NCBI RefSeq assembly: GCF_031181705.1
Contig: NZ_JAPSKN010000022.1
Location: 12,588-53,832 of the forward strand
From: Streptomyces sp.
GTDB taxonomy: Bacteria; Actinomycetota; Actinomycetes; Streptomycetales; Streptomycetaceae
Direction of reading: 5' to 3'
Length of the DNA stretch: 41,245 nt
The stretch's first letter is position 1; every line of letters starts with the position of its first letter. The translations under genes were made by a program, and so were the position numbers. The notes beneath the pieces were generated by a model that did not search any database, was not told the origin of the DNA, and saw only the letters and a list, made by a program, of their open reading frames with translations. Below, one piece after another: positions 1-8,360 of the stretch.

Positions 1-127
1 TAGGCCAAGAGCACCTATCGAGACAAGCACCGGAACCTGCCGCACGCCCGGCCGCGCCCGGTCGCGCCCCCCGGCTCCCGGCCTCACCCCGGCCGACCAC
101 CGTCGGACCGCGTCCGACCGCGCCCGT

Positions 128-199
128 AATCAAGGCGCGCTCGTCGATCAAGGCGCACCCGCCGATCAGAGCGCACTCGCCGATCAGGGCGCGTCCACC
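128..199. repeat. Four-copy 18-bp tandem repeat
   Basis: Four imperfect 18-bp units lie head to tail at 128-145, 146-163, 164-181 and 182-199, each close to GATCAAGGCGCGCTCGTC. The fourth unit overlaps the stop codon (184-186) of the minus-strand transporter gene. Because 18 is a multiple of three, the minus strand carries TGA in the same frame in each of the last three units. The rest of 1-183 shows no gene or RNA that I can support. Confidence 0.75.
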
Positions 200-1089
200 G
201 TCCGGCGTTCGTCGTCAGGTGCCACCAGCGACTGGGTGAGCGGAATCCGCGCCAGGGCGAGGACCCCCGCGGCGATCAGCGCCACACCGAACAGCTGGGG
301 CAGCAGCCACCACCCGGAGCGGATCGTCTCCTCGTACAGGAGGATGCCGAGGGCGAGGCTCACCAGCGCGTCACCGAGGGTGAGCGCCGGCTGCGAGGCG
401 ACCAGCGGACCGGCCTGCATGGCGTTCTCCAGCAGGAACAGCGCGCACACCCCGGTCACGGCGAACGCGTACGTCTGCCAGGCGGTGAGGAAGCCGGCCA
501 GCCCCTGCTTGTCGAGGATGTGCGTGGCGGCCTTCATCAGGGCCGCGGTCACCGCGTAGCTGATCGCCGTCGCCGCACCGAGGCAGGCCGCCCGGGCACG
601 GCCCTCCGGGCGCTTCAGAGCCGCGAGGGCGAGACCGGCGACGGCACCGGCGCACACGGCGAGCGCGGGGATCCAGCGGTCCAGCTCCACGTGGGTGCGG
701 TTGCCGGACGGGGAGGCCGCGGCGAGCGCGACCGCCAGCCCCGCCACCACCACCGTCACAGCCAGCCAGCCAGAACCCGGCAGCCGCCGGTGCATCAGAA
801 GGGAGGCGACGACCAACGTGAGCGGCAGCTCCAGCACGAACACCGGCTGCACGATCGTCAGCGGCCCGGTCGCCAGCGCCAGCGCCTGGCAGACGGCGGC
901 GCCGATCACCGCGAGGATGCCGGCCAGCCAGACCGGCCGGCGCAGCAGATCGAGCATCAGCCCGGCCCGCAGGCCCTCGGAGCGCGGCACGGACAACGCC
1001 GCCTTGCGCTGCAACACCGTCGCGACGGCGTTGCTGAGGGCCGCGCAGACCGCGAACAGCACGGGGAGCACGGGGAGCAGAGTGGACAC
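184..1089 (-). CDS. DMT (EamA-like) membrane transporter
   Basis: This is a 301-residue polytopic membrane protein of the drug/metabolite transporter superfamily. Hydrophobic segments run almost end to end, beginning with a helix around residues 5-20 and continuing with pairs of helices that include VVASLLMHRRLP and ALVSLALGILLYEE. The SLALGILLYEE-type helix near the C terminus is typical of EamA-like permeases. Substrate is unknown. I chose the GTG at 1089 because coding character begins there; GGGAGG runs directly into this codon, so the Shine-Dalgarno spacing is unusually short. An upstream ATG at 1137 is possible but has no ribosome site. The 106-bp gap behind the thioesterase gene suggests a separate or loosely linked unit. 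The stop codon lies in a tandem repeat. Confidence 0.8.
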   Translation of the reverse strand: MSTLLPVLPVLFAVCAALSNAVATVLQRKAALSVPRSEGLRAGLMLDLLRRPVWLAGILAVIGAAVCQALALATGPLTIVQPVFVLELPLTLVVASLLMHRRLPGSGWLAVTVVVAGLAVALAAASPSGNRTHVELDRWIPALAVCAGAVAGLALAALKRPEGRARAACLGAATAISYAVTAALMKAATHILDKQGLAGFLTAWQTYAFAVTGVCALFLLENAMQAGPLVASQPALTLGDALVSLALGILLYEETIRSGWWLLPQLFGVALIAAGVLALARIPLTQSLVAPDDERRTVDAP

Positions 1090-1195
1090 CTCCCGGATCG
1101 GCGGACGTGTGACGCCGGCTGGGCCGCCTCCTGCCATGGTCGCCGGATCGGGGCACGGGCGCGATCGGAGCCGTCCGGCCGGAGCACGCCGCGGG

Positions 1196-2068
1196 TCAGC
1201 CCAGCTTCCGGAAGAGCCCCTCCTGCACGACCGAGACCACCAGCCGGCCGTCCCGGTCGTAGATACGCCCGCGGGCCAGACCACGGCCGCCGACCGCGAT
1301 GGGGGACTCCTGGTCGTACAGCAGCCAGTCGTCCGCGCGGAAGGGGCGGTGGAACCACATGGCGTGGTCCAGCGACGCCATGTCGAAGCCCCGCGGCCCC
1401 CACAGCGGCTCGACCGGGATGCGGACGGCGTCCAGCAGGGTCATGTCGCTGGCGTAGGTCAGGGCGCAGGTGTGTACGAGCGGGTCGTCGCCGAGCGGCC
1501 CGACGGCGCGCATCCACACGGCGCTGCGCGGCTCGGCGTCGCGGACCTCCTCGGCGCTCCAGCGCAGCCGGTCCACATACCGGATGTCGAACGGCTGGCG
1601 GCGGGCCATCCGCTCCAGCTGCTCGGGCAGCGCGCCCAGGTGCTGGCGGATCTCGTCCGTGACCGTGGGCAGGGACTCGGGGTCGGGGACCTCGCGGGCC
1701 GGGGGCAGCTGGTGCTCGAAGCCGCCGTCCTCCGGCTTGTGGAAGGAGGCGGTGAGGTTGAAGATCGTGCGGCCATGCTGCACGGCCGTGACCCGCCGGG
1801 TGGTGAAGGAGCGCCCGTCGCGCACGTGCTCCACCTGGTAGACGATCGGCACGCCCGGGCGGCCGGGACGCAGGAAGTAGGCGTGCAGCGAGTGCACGGG
1901 CCGGTCGCCCTCCGTGGTGCGGCCCGCGGCGACCAGCGCCTGGCCCGCCACCTGCCCGCCGAAGACCCGCTGCAGGGACTCCTGCGGGCTGCGGCCACGG
2001 AAGATGTCGACCTCGATCTGCTCCAGGTCGAGCAGGTCGACGAGTCTCTCGGCCGGGTTCGTCGTCAT
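1196..2068 (-). CDS. tesB: Acyl-CoA thioesterase II (TesB family)
   Basis: The 290-residue product has the double hotdog architecture of TesB, which hydrolyses medium- and long-chain acyl-CoA to free acid and CoA in the cytoplasm. Supporting segments are FGGQVAGQALVAA near residue 36, HSLHAYFLRPG near 60, the GRSFTTRRVTAVQHG segment near 85, and the second domain ending in HAMWFHRPFRADDWLLYDQ followed by RGLARGRIYDRDGRLV. Length matches the family. The ATG at 2068 lies 37 bp downstream of the helicase stop on the same strand, so the two may be co-transcribed, although no functional link is obvious. Confidence 0.93.
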   Translation of the reverse strand: MTTNPAERLVDLLDLEQIEVDIFRGRSPQESLQRVFGGQVAGQALVAAGRTTEGDRPVHSLHAYFLRPGRPGVPIVYQVEHVRDGRSFTTRRVTAVQHGRTIFNLTASFHKPEDGGFEHQLPPAREVPDPESLPTVTDEIRQHLGALPEQLERMARRQPFDIRYVDRLRWSAEEVRDAEPRSAVWMRAVGPLGDDPLVHTCALTYASDMTLLDAVRIPVEPLWGPRGFDMASLDHAMWFHRPFRADDWLLYDQESPIAVGGRGLARGRIYDRDGRLVVSVVQEGLFRKLG

Positions 2069-2105
2069 GGGTGGGATTCTCCTGTGCTCGCTGCTGCCCG
2101 GCCGG

Positions 2106-4619
2106 TCACAACTGGCCGACGTCGGTGACGCGCACGACCGCGCGGCCCTCCGCGTCCGAGGCGGCGAGGTCGACCTCCGCGCTGATGCCCCAGTCGTGGT
2201 CTCCGTTCGGGTCGTGGAAGATCTGCCGGACCCGCCACAGCCCGTTGTGCGGCTCCTCCTCGATGAGCAGCAGCTTGGGGCCGCGGGCGTCGGGGCCGGT
2301 GCCGAGGTCGTCGTACTCGTCCCAGTACTTGTCCATGGCCTCGCCCCAGGCGTCGGCGTCCCAGCCGGACTCGGCGTCCATCTCGCCCAGTTCCTCGACC
2401 TGGTCCAGGGCGGCCAGTTCGACGCGGCGGAACATGGCGTTGCGGACCAGGACGCGGAAGGCGCGCGCGTTGGCGGTGACCGGCTTGACCTCGTCGGCCT
2501 TCTCCTGGGCCTCCTCGGCGGTCATCTCCGCCGGGTTGGCCAGCTGCTCCCACTCGTCGAGCAGGCTGGAGTCGACCTGGCGCACCATCTCGCCCAGCCA
2601 CTCGATCAGGTCCTGCAGGTCCTCGGACTTCAGGTCGTCCGGGACGGTGTGGTCGAGGGCCTTGTAGGCGCTGGCGAGGTAGCGCAGCACGATGCCCTCG
2701 GTGCGGGCCAGCTCGTAGTGGGACACCAACTCGGTGAAGGACAGTGCCCGTTCGTACATGTCGCGGATGACCGACTTCGGCGACAGCGGATGGTCGCCGA
2801 CCCAGGGGTGGCTCTTGCGGTACGTGTTGTACGCGTGGAAGAGCAGCTCCTCCAGGGGCTTGGGGTAGGTGATGTCCTGGAGGCGCTCCATGCGCTCCTC
2901 GTACTCGACGCCGTCGGCCTTCATCTGGGCCACGGCCTCGCCGCGCGCCTTGTTCTGCTGGGCGGCGAGGATCTGCCGGGGGTCGTCCAGGGTCGACTCC
3001 ACGACGGACACCATGTCGAGCGCGTACGACGGCGACTCGGGGTCGAGCAGTTCGAACGCGGCGAGGGCGAACGTGGACAGCGGCTGGTTGAGGGCGAAGT
3101 CCTGCTGGAGGTCGACGGTGAGCCGGACGATCCGGCCGGTCGGGTCCGGCTCGTCGAGCTTCTCGACGACGCCGCCGTCCAGCAGCGAACGGTAGATGGC
3201 GATGGCCCGGCGGATGTGCCGCAGTTGCTGCTTGCGCGGCTCGTGGTTGTCCTCCAGCAGGCGGCGCATCGCCTCGAAGGCGTTGCCGGGGCGGGCGATC
3301 ACCGACAGCAGCATCGTGTGCGTCACCCGGAACCGGGAGGCCAGCGGCTCCGGTTCGGAGACGATGAGCTTCTCGAAGGTCTGTTCCGACCAGGCGACGA
3401 ACCCCTCCGGGGCCTTCTTGCGGACGACCTTGCGGCGCTTCTTGGGGTCGTCGCCGGCCTTGGCGAGGGCCTTCTCGTTCTCGACGACGTGCTCGGGGGC
3501 CTGCGCGACGACGAAGCCCTCCGTGTCGAAGCCGGCCCGGCCGGCGCGGCCCGCGATCTGGTGGAACTCCCGGGCCCGCAACGTGCGGACGCGGGTGCCG
3601 TCGTACTTGGTCAGGGCCGTGAACAGCACGGTGCGGATGGGCACGTTGACGCCGACGCCGAGGGTGTCGGTACCGCAGATGACCTTCAGCAGTCCGGCCT
3701 GCGCGAGCTTCTCCACCAGGCGGCGGTACTTGGGCAGCATGCCCGCGTGGTGGACGCCGATGCCGTGCCGGACGTAGCGGGAGAGGTTGCGGCCGAACTT
3801 GGTGGTGAAGCGGAAGTTGCCGATCAGGTCGGCGATCTGCTCCTTCTCCTCCTTCGAGCACATGTTGATGCTCATCAGCGCCTGCGCCCGCTCCACCGCC
3901 TGGGCCTGCGTGAAGTGCACGATGTAGACGGGAGCCTGCCGGGCCTGGAGCAGGTCGGTCAGCGTCTCCGTGAGCGGTGTGTAGCGGTACTCGTAGGACA
4001 GCGGGACCGGGCGGGTCGCCGAGCGGACCACCGCCGTCGGGCGGCCGGTGCGGCGGGTGAGGTCCTTCTCGAAGAAGGAGACGTCGCCGAGCGTCGCCGA
4101 CATCAGCACGAACTGTGCCTGCGGCAGCTCCAGGATGGGGATCTGCCAGGCCCAGCCCCGGTCGCCCTCGGCGTAGAAGTGGAACTCGTCCATCACGACC
4201 TGGCCGACGTCCGCGTCCTTGCCGTCGCGCAGCGCGATCGAGGCGAGGACCTCGGCGGTGCAGCAGATGACCGGGGCGTCGGCGTTGACCGACGCGTCGC
4301 CGGTGAGCATGCCGACGTTCTCCGTGCCGAAGATCTTGCACAGCTCGAAGAACTTCTCCGACACCAGCGCCTTGATCGGGGCTGTGTAGAAGGTGACCTC
4401 GTCCCGGGCCAGGGCCGCGAAGTGGGCGCCCGCCGCGATCATGCTCTTGCCGGATCCGGTGGGCGTCGACACGATCACGTTCGCGCCGGAGACCACCTCG
4501 ATCAGCGCCTCCTCCTGGTGGGAGTAGAGCGTGAGCCCCCGCTCACCGGCCCACGCCTCGAAGGCTTCGTACAGGGCGTCGGGGTCGGCGGTCGGCGGCA
4601 GCTGATCGATGAGGGTCAC
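2106..4619 (-). CDS. DEAD/DEAH-box helicase with DUF3516 C-terminal domain
   Basis: This 837-residue superfamily 2 helicase resembles the Ski2/Mtr4-like enzymes of actinobacteria. Visible motifs are Walker A TPTGSGKS (residues 52-59), motif II DEFH in VVMDEFHFYAEGDRGW, motif III MSATLGD, and motif VI HQIAGRAGRAGFD. The long C-terminal half, with KSHPWVGDHPLSPKSVIRDMYE and later segments, corresponds to DUF3516 as I recall the family. A role in RNA or DNA unwinding is expected from the family, but the substrate is not shown. I start it at the GTG at 4619, just before the conserved LIDQLPPTADPDALYEAF, and not at the longer reading frame that begins at 4682. It is divergent from the membrane protein at 4765. 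Confidence 0.9.
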   Translation of the reverse strand: MTLIDQLPPTADPDALYEAFEAWAGERGLTLYSHQEEALIEVVSGANVIVSTPTGSGKSMIAAGAHFAALARDEVTFYTAPIKALVSEKFFELCKIFGTENVGMLTGDASVNADAPVICCTAEVLASIALRDGKDADVGQVVMDEFHFYAEGDRGWAWQIPILELPQAQFVLMSATLGDVSFFEKDLTRRTGRPTAVVRSATRPVPLSYEYRYTPLTETLTDLLQARQAPVYIVHFTQAQAVERAQALMSINMCSKEEKEQIADLIGNFRFTTKFGRNLSRYVRHGIGVHHAGMLPKYRRLVEKLAQAGLLKVICGTDTLGVGVNVPIRTVLFTALTKYDGTRVRTLRAREFHQIAGRAGRAGFDTEGFVVAQAPEHVVENEKALAKAGDDPKKRRKVVRKKAPEGFVAWSEQTFEKLIVSEPEPLASRFRVTHTMLLSVIARPGNAFEAMRRLLEDNHEPRKQQLRHIRRAIAIYRSLLDGGVVEKLDEPDPTGRIVRLTVDLQQDFALNQPLSTFALAAFELLDPESPSYALDMVSVVESTLDDPRQILAAQQNKARGEAVAQMKADGVEYEERMERLQDITYPKPLEELLFHAYNTYRKSHPWVGDHPLSPKSVIRDMYERALSFTELVSHYELARTEGIVLRYLASAYKALDHTVPDDLKSEDLQDLIEWLGEMVRQVDSSLLDEWEQLANPAEMTAEEAQEKADEVKPVTANARAFRVLVRNAMFRRVELAALDQVEELGEMDAESGWDADAWGEAMDKYWDEYDDLGTGPDARGPKLLLIEEEPHNGLWRVRQIFHDPNGDHDWGISAEVDLAASDAEGRAVVRVTDVGQL

Positions 4620-4764
4620 GCCCCCATCTTGCCTGGCCCGGTGCCCGATGCGGGAATCGGCTGCGGTCCGGAAGATCACCAACGCTACGCTGGGGCGCCG
4701 ACGACGCGTCAGCGCTCCCGGTCAACTGGACAGCGGCACACGAGGAATGGGGCGGGCAACGGCC

Positions 4765-5559
4765 ATGATGGGACCAGCACACTCACTGTCGGGCGCCGCT
4801 GCCTGGCTCGGCGTCGGTGCGGCCGCGGCCGCCGCCGGGCAGCCGATGCCCTGGCCGGTCCTCCTCGTCGGTGCCCTGATCTGCGCCGGAGCCGCCCTCG
4901 CCCCGGACCTGGACCACAAGGCCGCCACCATCTCCCGGTCCTTCGGGCCGCTGTCGCGCTGGCTGTGCGAGATCGTCGACAAGCTGTCGTACGCCGTCTA
5001 CAAGGCCACGAAGAAGCAGGGCGACCCGCGCCGCTCCGGCGGGCACCGCACGCTCACGCACACCTGGCTGTGGGCGGTGCTGATCGGTGTGGGGACCTCG
5101 GTCGTGGCGATCAGCAGTGACCGCTGGGGCGTGCTCGCCATCCTCTTCGTGCACCTGGTCCTGGCCATCGAGGGCCTGCTGTGGCGGGCGACCCGCGGCT
5201 CCAGCGCCGACGTCCTGGTGTGGCTGCTGGCCGCGACCACGGCGTGGATCCTCGCGGGCATGCTCGACAAGCCGGGCAACGGCGCGGACTGGCTGTTCAC
5301 GGCGCCGGGCCAGGAGTACCTGTGGCTGGGCCTGCCGGTGGTGCTGGGGGCGATCGTGCACGACATCGGGGACGCGCTGACCGTCTCCGGCTGCCCGATC
5401 CTGTGGCCCATCCCGGTCGGGCGCAAGCGCTGGTACCCGGTCGGGCCGCCCAGGTTCATGCGGTTCCGGGCGGGCAGCTGGGTCGAGCTCAGGGTGCTGA
5501 TGCCGGCGTTCATGCTGCTCGGCGGGGTGGGCTGCGCGGCGGCGCTCAACGTGATCTGA
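4765..5559 (+). CDS. YdjM/DUF457-type membrane-bound metal-dependent hydrolase
   Basis: The 264-residue integral membrane protein belongs to the DUF457/YdjM (LexA-binding, putative inner-membrane hydrolase) family. Conserved polar motifs are the N-terminal AHSLSG, the APDLDHKAA segment near residue 50, GGHRTLTHTW near 92, and HDIGDALTVSGCP in the second half. These His/Asp clusters are thought to bind metal in the family; the reaction is unknown. Several hydrophobic helices alternate with these motifs. Two adjacent ATGs (4765 and 4768) could serve as start, and an earlier in-frame ATG at 4747 lies too close to its GAGGA to be favoured. The gene stands alone, convergent with the L31 gene. Confidence 0.85.
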   Translation: MMGPAHSLSGAAAWLGVGAAAAAAGQPMPWPVLLVGALICAGAALAPDLDHKAATISRSFGPLSRWLCEIVDKLSYAVYKATKKQGDPRRSGGHRTLTHTWLWAVLIGVGTSVVAISSDRWGVLAILFVHLVLAIEGLLWRATRGSSADVLVWLLAATTAWILAGMLDKPGNGADWLFTAPGQEYLWLGLPVVLGAIVHDIGDALTVSGCPILWPIPVGRKRWYPVGPPRFMRFRAGSWVELRVLMPAFMLLGGVGCAAALNVI

Positions 5560-5601
5560 GCGCAGTCCACCAGCCGGGCCCACGATGCCGGGGGACGGGG
5601 C

Positions 5602-5847
5602 TCAGCCGCTGCCGTACCGCCGCTCGAAGGCCGCGACCCGGCCCTCCGAGTCCACCGTGCGGGCCTTGCCCGTGTAGAAGGGGTGGCTCTCCGAGGAGAT
5701 CTCCACGTCCACGACCGGGTAGGTCTCGCCGTCGTCCCACTCGATGGTCCGGTCGCTGGTCGCCGTGGACCGGGTGAGGAAGGCGTATCCGGCGGCGCGG
5801 TCGCGGAAGACGACGGGGTGGTAGTCGGGGTGCTTGTCCTGCTGCAT
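5602..5847 (-). CDS. rpmE2: 50S ribosomal protein L31 type B (zinc-independent)
   Basis: The 81-residue product begins [16 protein letters not shown] and continues with the family hallmark [12 protein letters not shown], which identifies type B L31. The CxxC zinc-binding cysteines of the zinc-containing L31 are absent. In Streptomyces the zinc-free paralogue is known to be made under zinc limitation, under control of Zur, and to replace the zinc form in the ribosome. GAGGAG lies 5 bp before the ATG. I could not pick out a convincing AT-rich Zur palindrome in the short upstream region, which instead holds a 13-bp tandem repeat. The gene is separated from the upstream DUF5709 gene by 74 bp. Confidence 0.95.
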   Translation of the reverse strand: MQQDKHPDYHPVVFRDRAAGYAFLTRSTATSDRTIEWDDGETYPVVDVEISSESHPFYTGKARTVDSEGRVAAFERRYGSG

Positions 5848-5878
5848 GGATGCTCCTCGGGCGGCTCTGGTCTGTTCT

Positions 5879-5930
5879 GCGATCGACCGGTGCGATCGAC
5901 CGGTGCGATCGACCGGCGCGATCAACCGGG
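5879..5930. repeat. Four-copy 13-bp tandem repeat
   Basis: Four near-perfect 13-bp units of GCGATCGACCGGT occupy 5879-5891, 5892-5904, 5905-5917 and 5918-5930; the first two are identical. The array fills the interval between the DUF5709 gene and rpmE2. Its last unit contains the DUF5709 stop codon (5922-5924). Each of the first three units holds the palindrome CGATCG, spaced 13 bp apart. Confidence 0.85.
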
Positions 5931-6392
5931 CAGGGTGTCCTCGTCGACGATGTGGACGGCTGCCTCCTCGGCCGACGCCGCGGCGCCGTCGATGCCCACG
6001 TCCGTGGCGACCAGCGCGGGCTCCTCGTCCTCGTGGGCGCCCTCGTCGGGGGCGACGAGCCGGCCGGAGCGGGCGGCGCCGACCTCGTTGTCCAGGAGTT
6101 CCCCGTCGCTGCCCGCGCAGTCCCCGAGACCGTCGCCGTCCTGGGCGACGGTGTCGGGCAGCTCCTCGGCGAGCCGCTGGTCCAGCGTCTCGCCCCGCAG
6201 CCGCTCGGCCGCCGTCACCCCGAGGTGCTCGACGGCCCACGGCCGCTCCGGCGGGGACCAGCCCCGGTCCAGGGGATCGTCGACGCCGTCGTACTCCAGG
6301 GTGTCCTCGGCGTCGAGCAGCCCCGTGTCCTCTCTCTGCTCGTCCTGATCCGGCTGGTAGACGTCGTCTCCCCAGCCGTCGGAGCTGTTCAC
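5922..6392 (-). CDS. DUF5709 domain protein (acidic, hypothetical)
   Basis: The 156-residue, very acidic soluble protein has no signal peptide or membrane segment. Its N-terminal half ([20 protein letters not shown], then [20 protein letters not shown] and [18 protein letters not shown]) matches the actinobacterial DUF5709 family of unknown function. The C-terminal part ends in an alanine- and acid-rich tail [15 protein letters not shown]. The GTG at 6392 has an excellent GGAGG five bases upstream; the longer reading frame beginning at 6551 is not likely coding. It lies between the ABC exporter and rpmE2 on the same strand. No function can be assigned. Confidence 0.85.
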   Translation of the reverse strand: MNSSDGWGDDVYQPDQDEQREDTGLLDAEDTLEYDGVDDPLDRGWSPPERPWAVEHLGVTAAERLRGETLDQRLAEELPDTVAQDGDGLGDCAGSDGELLDNEVGAARSGRLVAPDEGAHEDEEPALVATDVGIDGAAASAEEAAVHIVDEDTLPG

Positions 6393-6578
6393 GGGTACCT
6401 CCAGGGGGTGGGGGCGGGCCCGCCGTCGGGGCCCGCGCCGGGCCGCCGCCGCACCGCACCGGCGCCGCCCGGGAACCGCTCGCCCGTGGGCCTCCCCGAG
6501 CCGGTGCCTGCTTCCAGCCTTCCACCGAGCCTCGGCACCGCGCAACGCCACGACCCGGGCATCCCCGCCCCCGCTCGC

Positions 6579-8360
6579 TCAGCCGTGCCAGGACCGCCAC
6601 AGCGCCGCGTACGCCCCGTCCGCCGCGACCAGCTCCTCGTGGCTGCCCAGCTCGCTGATCCGCCCGTTCTCGACGACCGCGATGACGTCGGCGTCGTGCG
6701 CGGTGTGCAGCCGGTGCGCGATGGCGACCACCGTGCGGCCGTCGAGGACCCGGGCCAGGGACCGCTCCAGGTGGCGGGCGGCGCGCGGGTCGAGCAGGGA
6801 CGTCGCCTCGTCCAGGACCAGCGTGTGCGGGTCGGCCAGCACCAGGCGCGCCAGGGCGATCTGCTGGGCCTGCGCCGGAGTGAGCGCCAGGCCGCCCGAG
6901 CCGACCTCGGTGTCCAGGCCGTCGTCGAGGGCCCGGGCCCAGCCGTCCGCGTCGACCGCGCCGAGCGCCGCCCACAGCTCGGCGTCGACCGCGCCGGTCC
7001 GGGCGAGCCGGAGGTTGTCGCGCAGGGAACCGACGAAGACGTGGTGCTCCTGGTTGACCAGGGCCACGTGCGCGCGGACCCGCTCGGCGGGCATCCGGGA
7101 CAGCTCGGCCTCGCCCAGCGTGACGCGGCCGTCCCCCGGCGCGTAGATCCCGGCGAGCAGCCGTCCCAGGGTGGACTTGCCCGCACCGGAGGGGCCGACC
7201 AGCGCCAGCCGGGTGCCGGGCGCGACCTCCAGGGACACCTTGCGCAGGACGTCCACGCCCTCCAGGTAGCCGAAGCGGACCCGGTCCGCGCGCACATGGC
7301 GTCCCTCGGGCACCACCGCGGCGTCCCCGGCGTCCGGCTCGATGTCGCGGACCCCGACGAGCCGGGCCAGCGACACCTGCGCCACCTGCAGCTCGTCGTA
7401 CCAGCGCAGGATCATGCCGACCGGGTCGACCAGCATCTGCGCGATCAGCGCGCCGGTGGTGAGCTGGCCGACGTCGATCCAGCCCTCCAGGGCGAACACA
7501 CCGCCGATCAGCAGCACCGAGGCCAGCACGGTCACATGGGTGACGTTGATGACCGGGAAGAGCACCGACCGCAGCCAGAGCGTGTAGCGCTCCCAGGCCG
7601 TCCACTCGCGGATCCGCTGCTCCGACAGCGCGATCCGGCGCTCGCCCAGGCGGTGGGCCTCCACGGTCCGGCCCGCGTCCACGGTCTCGGCGAGGACGGC
7701 GGCCACCGCGGCGTACCCGGCGGCCTCCGAGCGGTAGGCGGCCGGCGCCCGCCGGAAGTACCAGCGGCAGCCGACGATCAGCAGCGGCAGCGCGACCAGC
7801 ACGGCGAGCGCCAGCGGCGGTGCCGTGACGACCAGCCCGCCCATGAGCAGGACCACCCACACGACGCCGATCGACAGCTGCGGCACGGCCTCGCGCATCG
7901 CGTTGGCCAGCCGGTCGACGTCCGTGGTGATCCGGGACAGCAGGTCGCCGGTCCCGGCCCGCTCCAGCACGCCCGGCGGCAGCCCGACCGACCGCACGAG
8001 GAAGTCCTCGCGCAGGTCGGCCAGCATCCGCTCGCCCAGCATGGCGCCGCGCAGCCGCACCTGACGGACGAACACCGCCTGCACGGCCAGTGCCGCCACG
8101 AACAGCCCGGCGGTGAACTCCAGGCGCACGTCCCGGGCCCCGTCGGACACCCGCTCCACGAGCCCGCCCAGCAGCCACGGACCGGCCATCGAGGCGAGGA
8201 CGGCCGCCGTGTTGACGGCGATCAGCAGCAGGAACGCCCGGCGGTGGCGCCGCAGCAGTTCGGCCACGTACGCGCGGACGGTCGCCGGGGCGCCGACGGG
8301 CAGCGTGCTCGCCGTGGTCGGAGCCGCCGGGTCGTACGCCGGGGGCGCGACGCCGATCAT
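6579..8360 (-). CDS. ABC exporter half-transporter, subunit B (intact Walker A, degenerate signature)
   Basis: The 593-residue half-transporter has an N-terminal six-helix ABC exporter domain (about residues 40-330) and a C-terminal nucleotide-binding domain. Walker A is canonical, GPSGAGKST (389-397), as are Walker B LVLDEATS (514-521) and the H-loop histidine (H549 in AIAHRLHT). The ABC signature LSGGQ is replaced by LTPAQ (493-497). The ATG overlaps the upstream stop as ATGA (8357-8360), so the two subunits are translationally coupled and almost certainly form a heterodimer. The transported substrate is unknown. The sequence of the partner, described in the next entry, is complementary in what it has lost. 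Confidence 0.92.
   Translation of the reverse strand: MIGVAPPAYDPAAPTTASTLPVGAPATVRAYVAELLRRHRRAFLLLIAVNTAAVLASMAGPWLLGGLVERVSDGARDVRLEFTAGLFVAALAVQAVFVRQVRLRGAMLGERMLADLREDFLVRSVGLPPGVLERAGTGDLLSRITTDVDRLANAMREAVPQLSIGVVWVVLLMGGLVVTAPPLALAVLVALPLLIVGCRWYFRRAPAAYRSEAAGYAAVAAVLAETVDAGRTVEAHRLGERRIALSEQRIREWTAWERYTLWLRSVLFPVINVTHVTVLASVLLIGGVFALEGWIDVGQLTTGALIAQMLVDPVGMILRWYDELQVAQVSLARLVGVRDIEPDAGDAAVVPEGRHVRADRVRFGYLEGVDVLRKVSLEVAPGTRLALVGPSGAGKSTLGRLLAGIYAPGDGRVTLGEAELSRMPAERVRAHVALVNQEHHVFVGSLRDNLRLARTGAVDAELWAALGAVDADGWARALDDGLDTEVGSGGLALTPAQAQQIALARLVLADPHTLVLDEATSLLDPRAARHLERSLARVLDGRTVVAIAHRLHTAHDADVIAVVENGRISELGSHEELVAADGAYAALWRSWHG

Noticed and set aside
128..199. CRISPR-like array
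   Set aside because: Units are contiguous with no spacers and there are no cas genes, so these are simple tandem repeats.
1914..5120. Plus-strand reading frame of 1068 codons
   Set aside because: It is antisense to the DUF3516 helicase and shows low-complexity composition without any domain.
5848..5930. Zur box upstream of rpmE2
   Set aside because: I looked for the AT-rich palindrome expected for Zur on both strands and found only the 13-bp GC-rich repeat. Zur control is therefore not claimed from this sequence.
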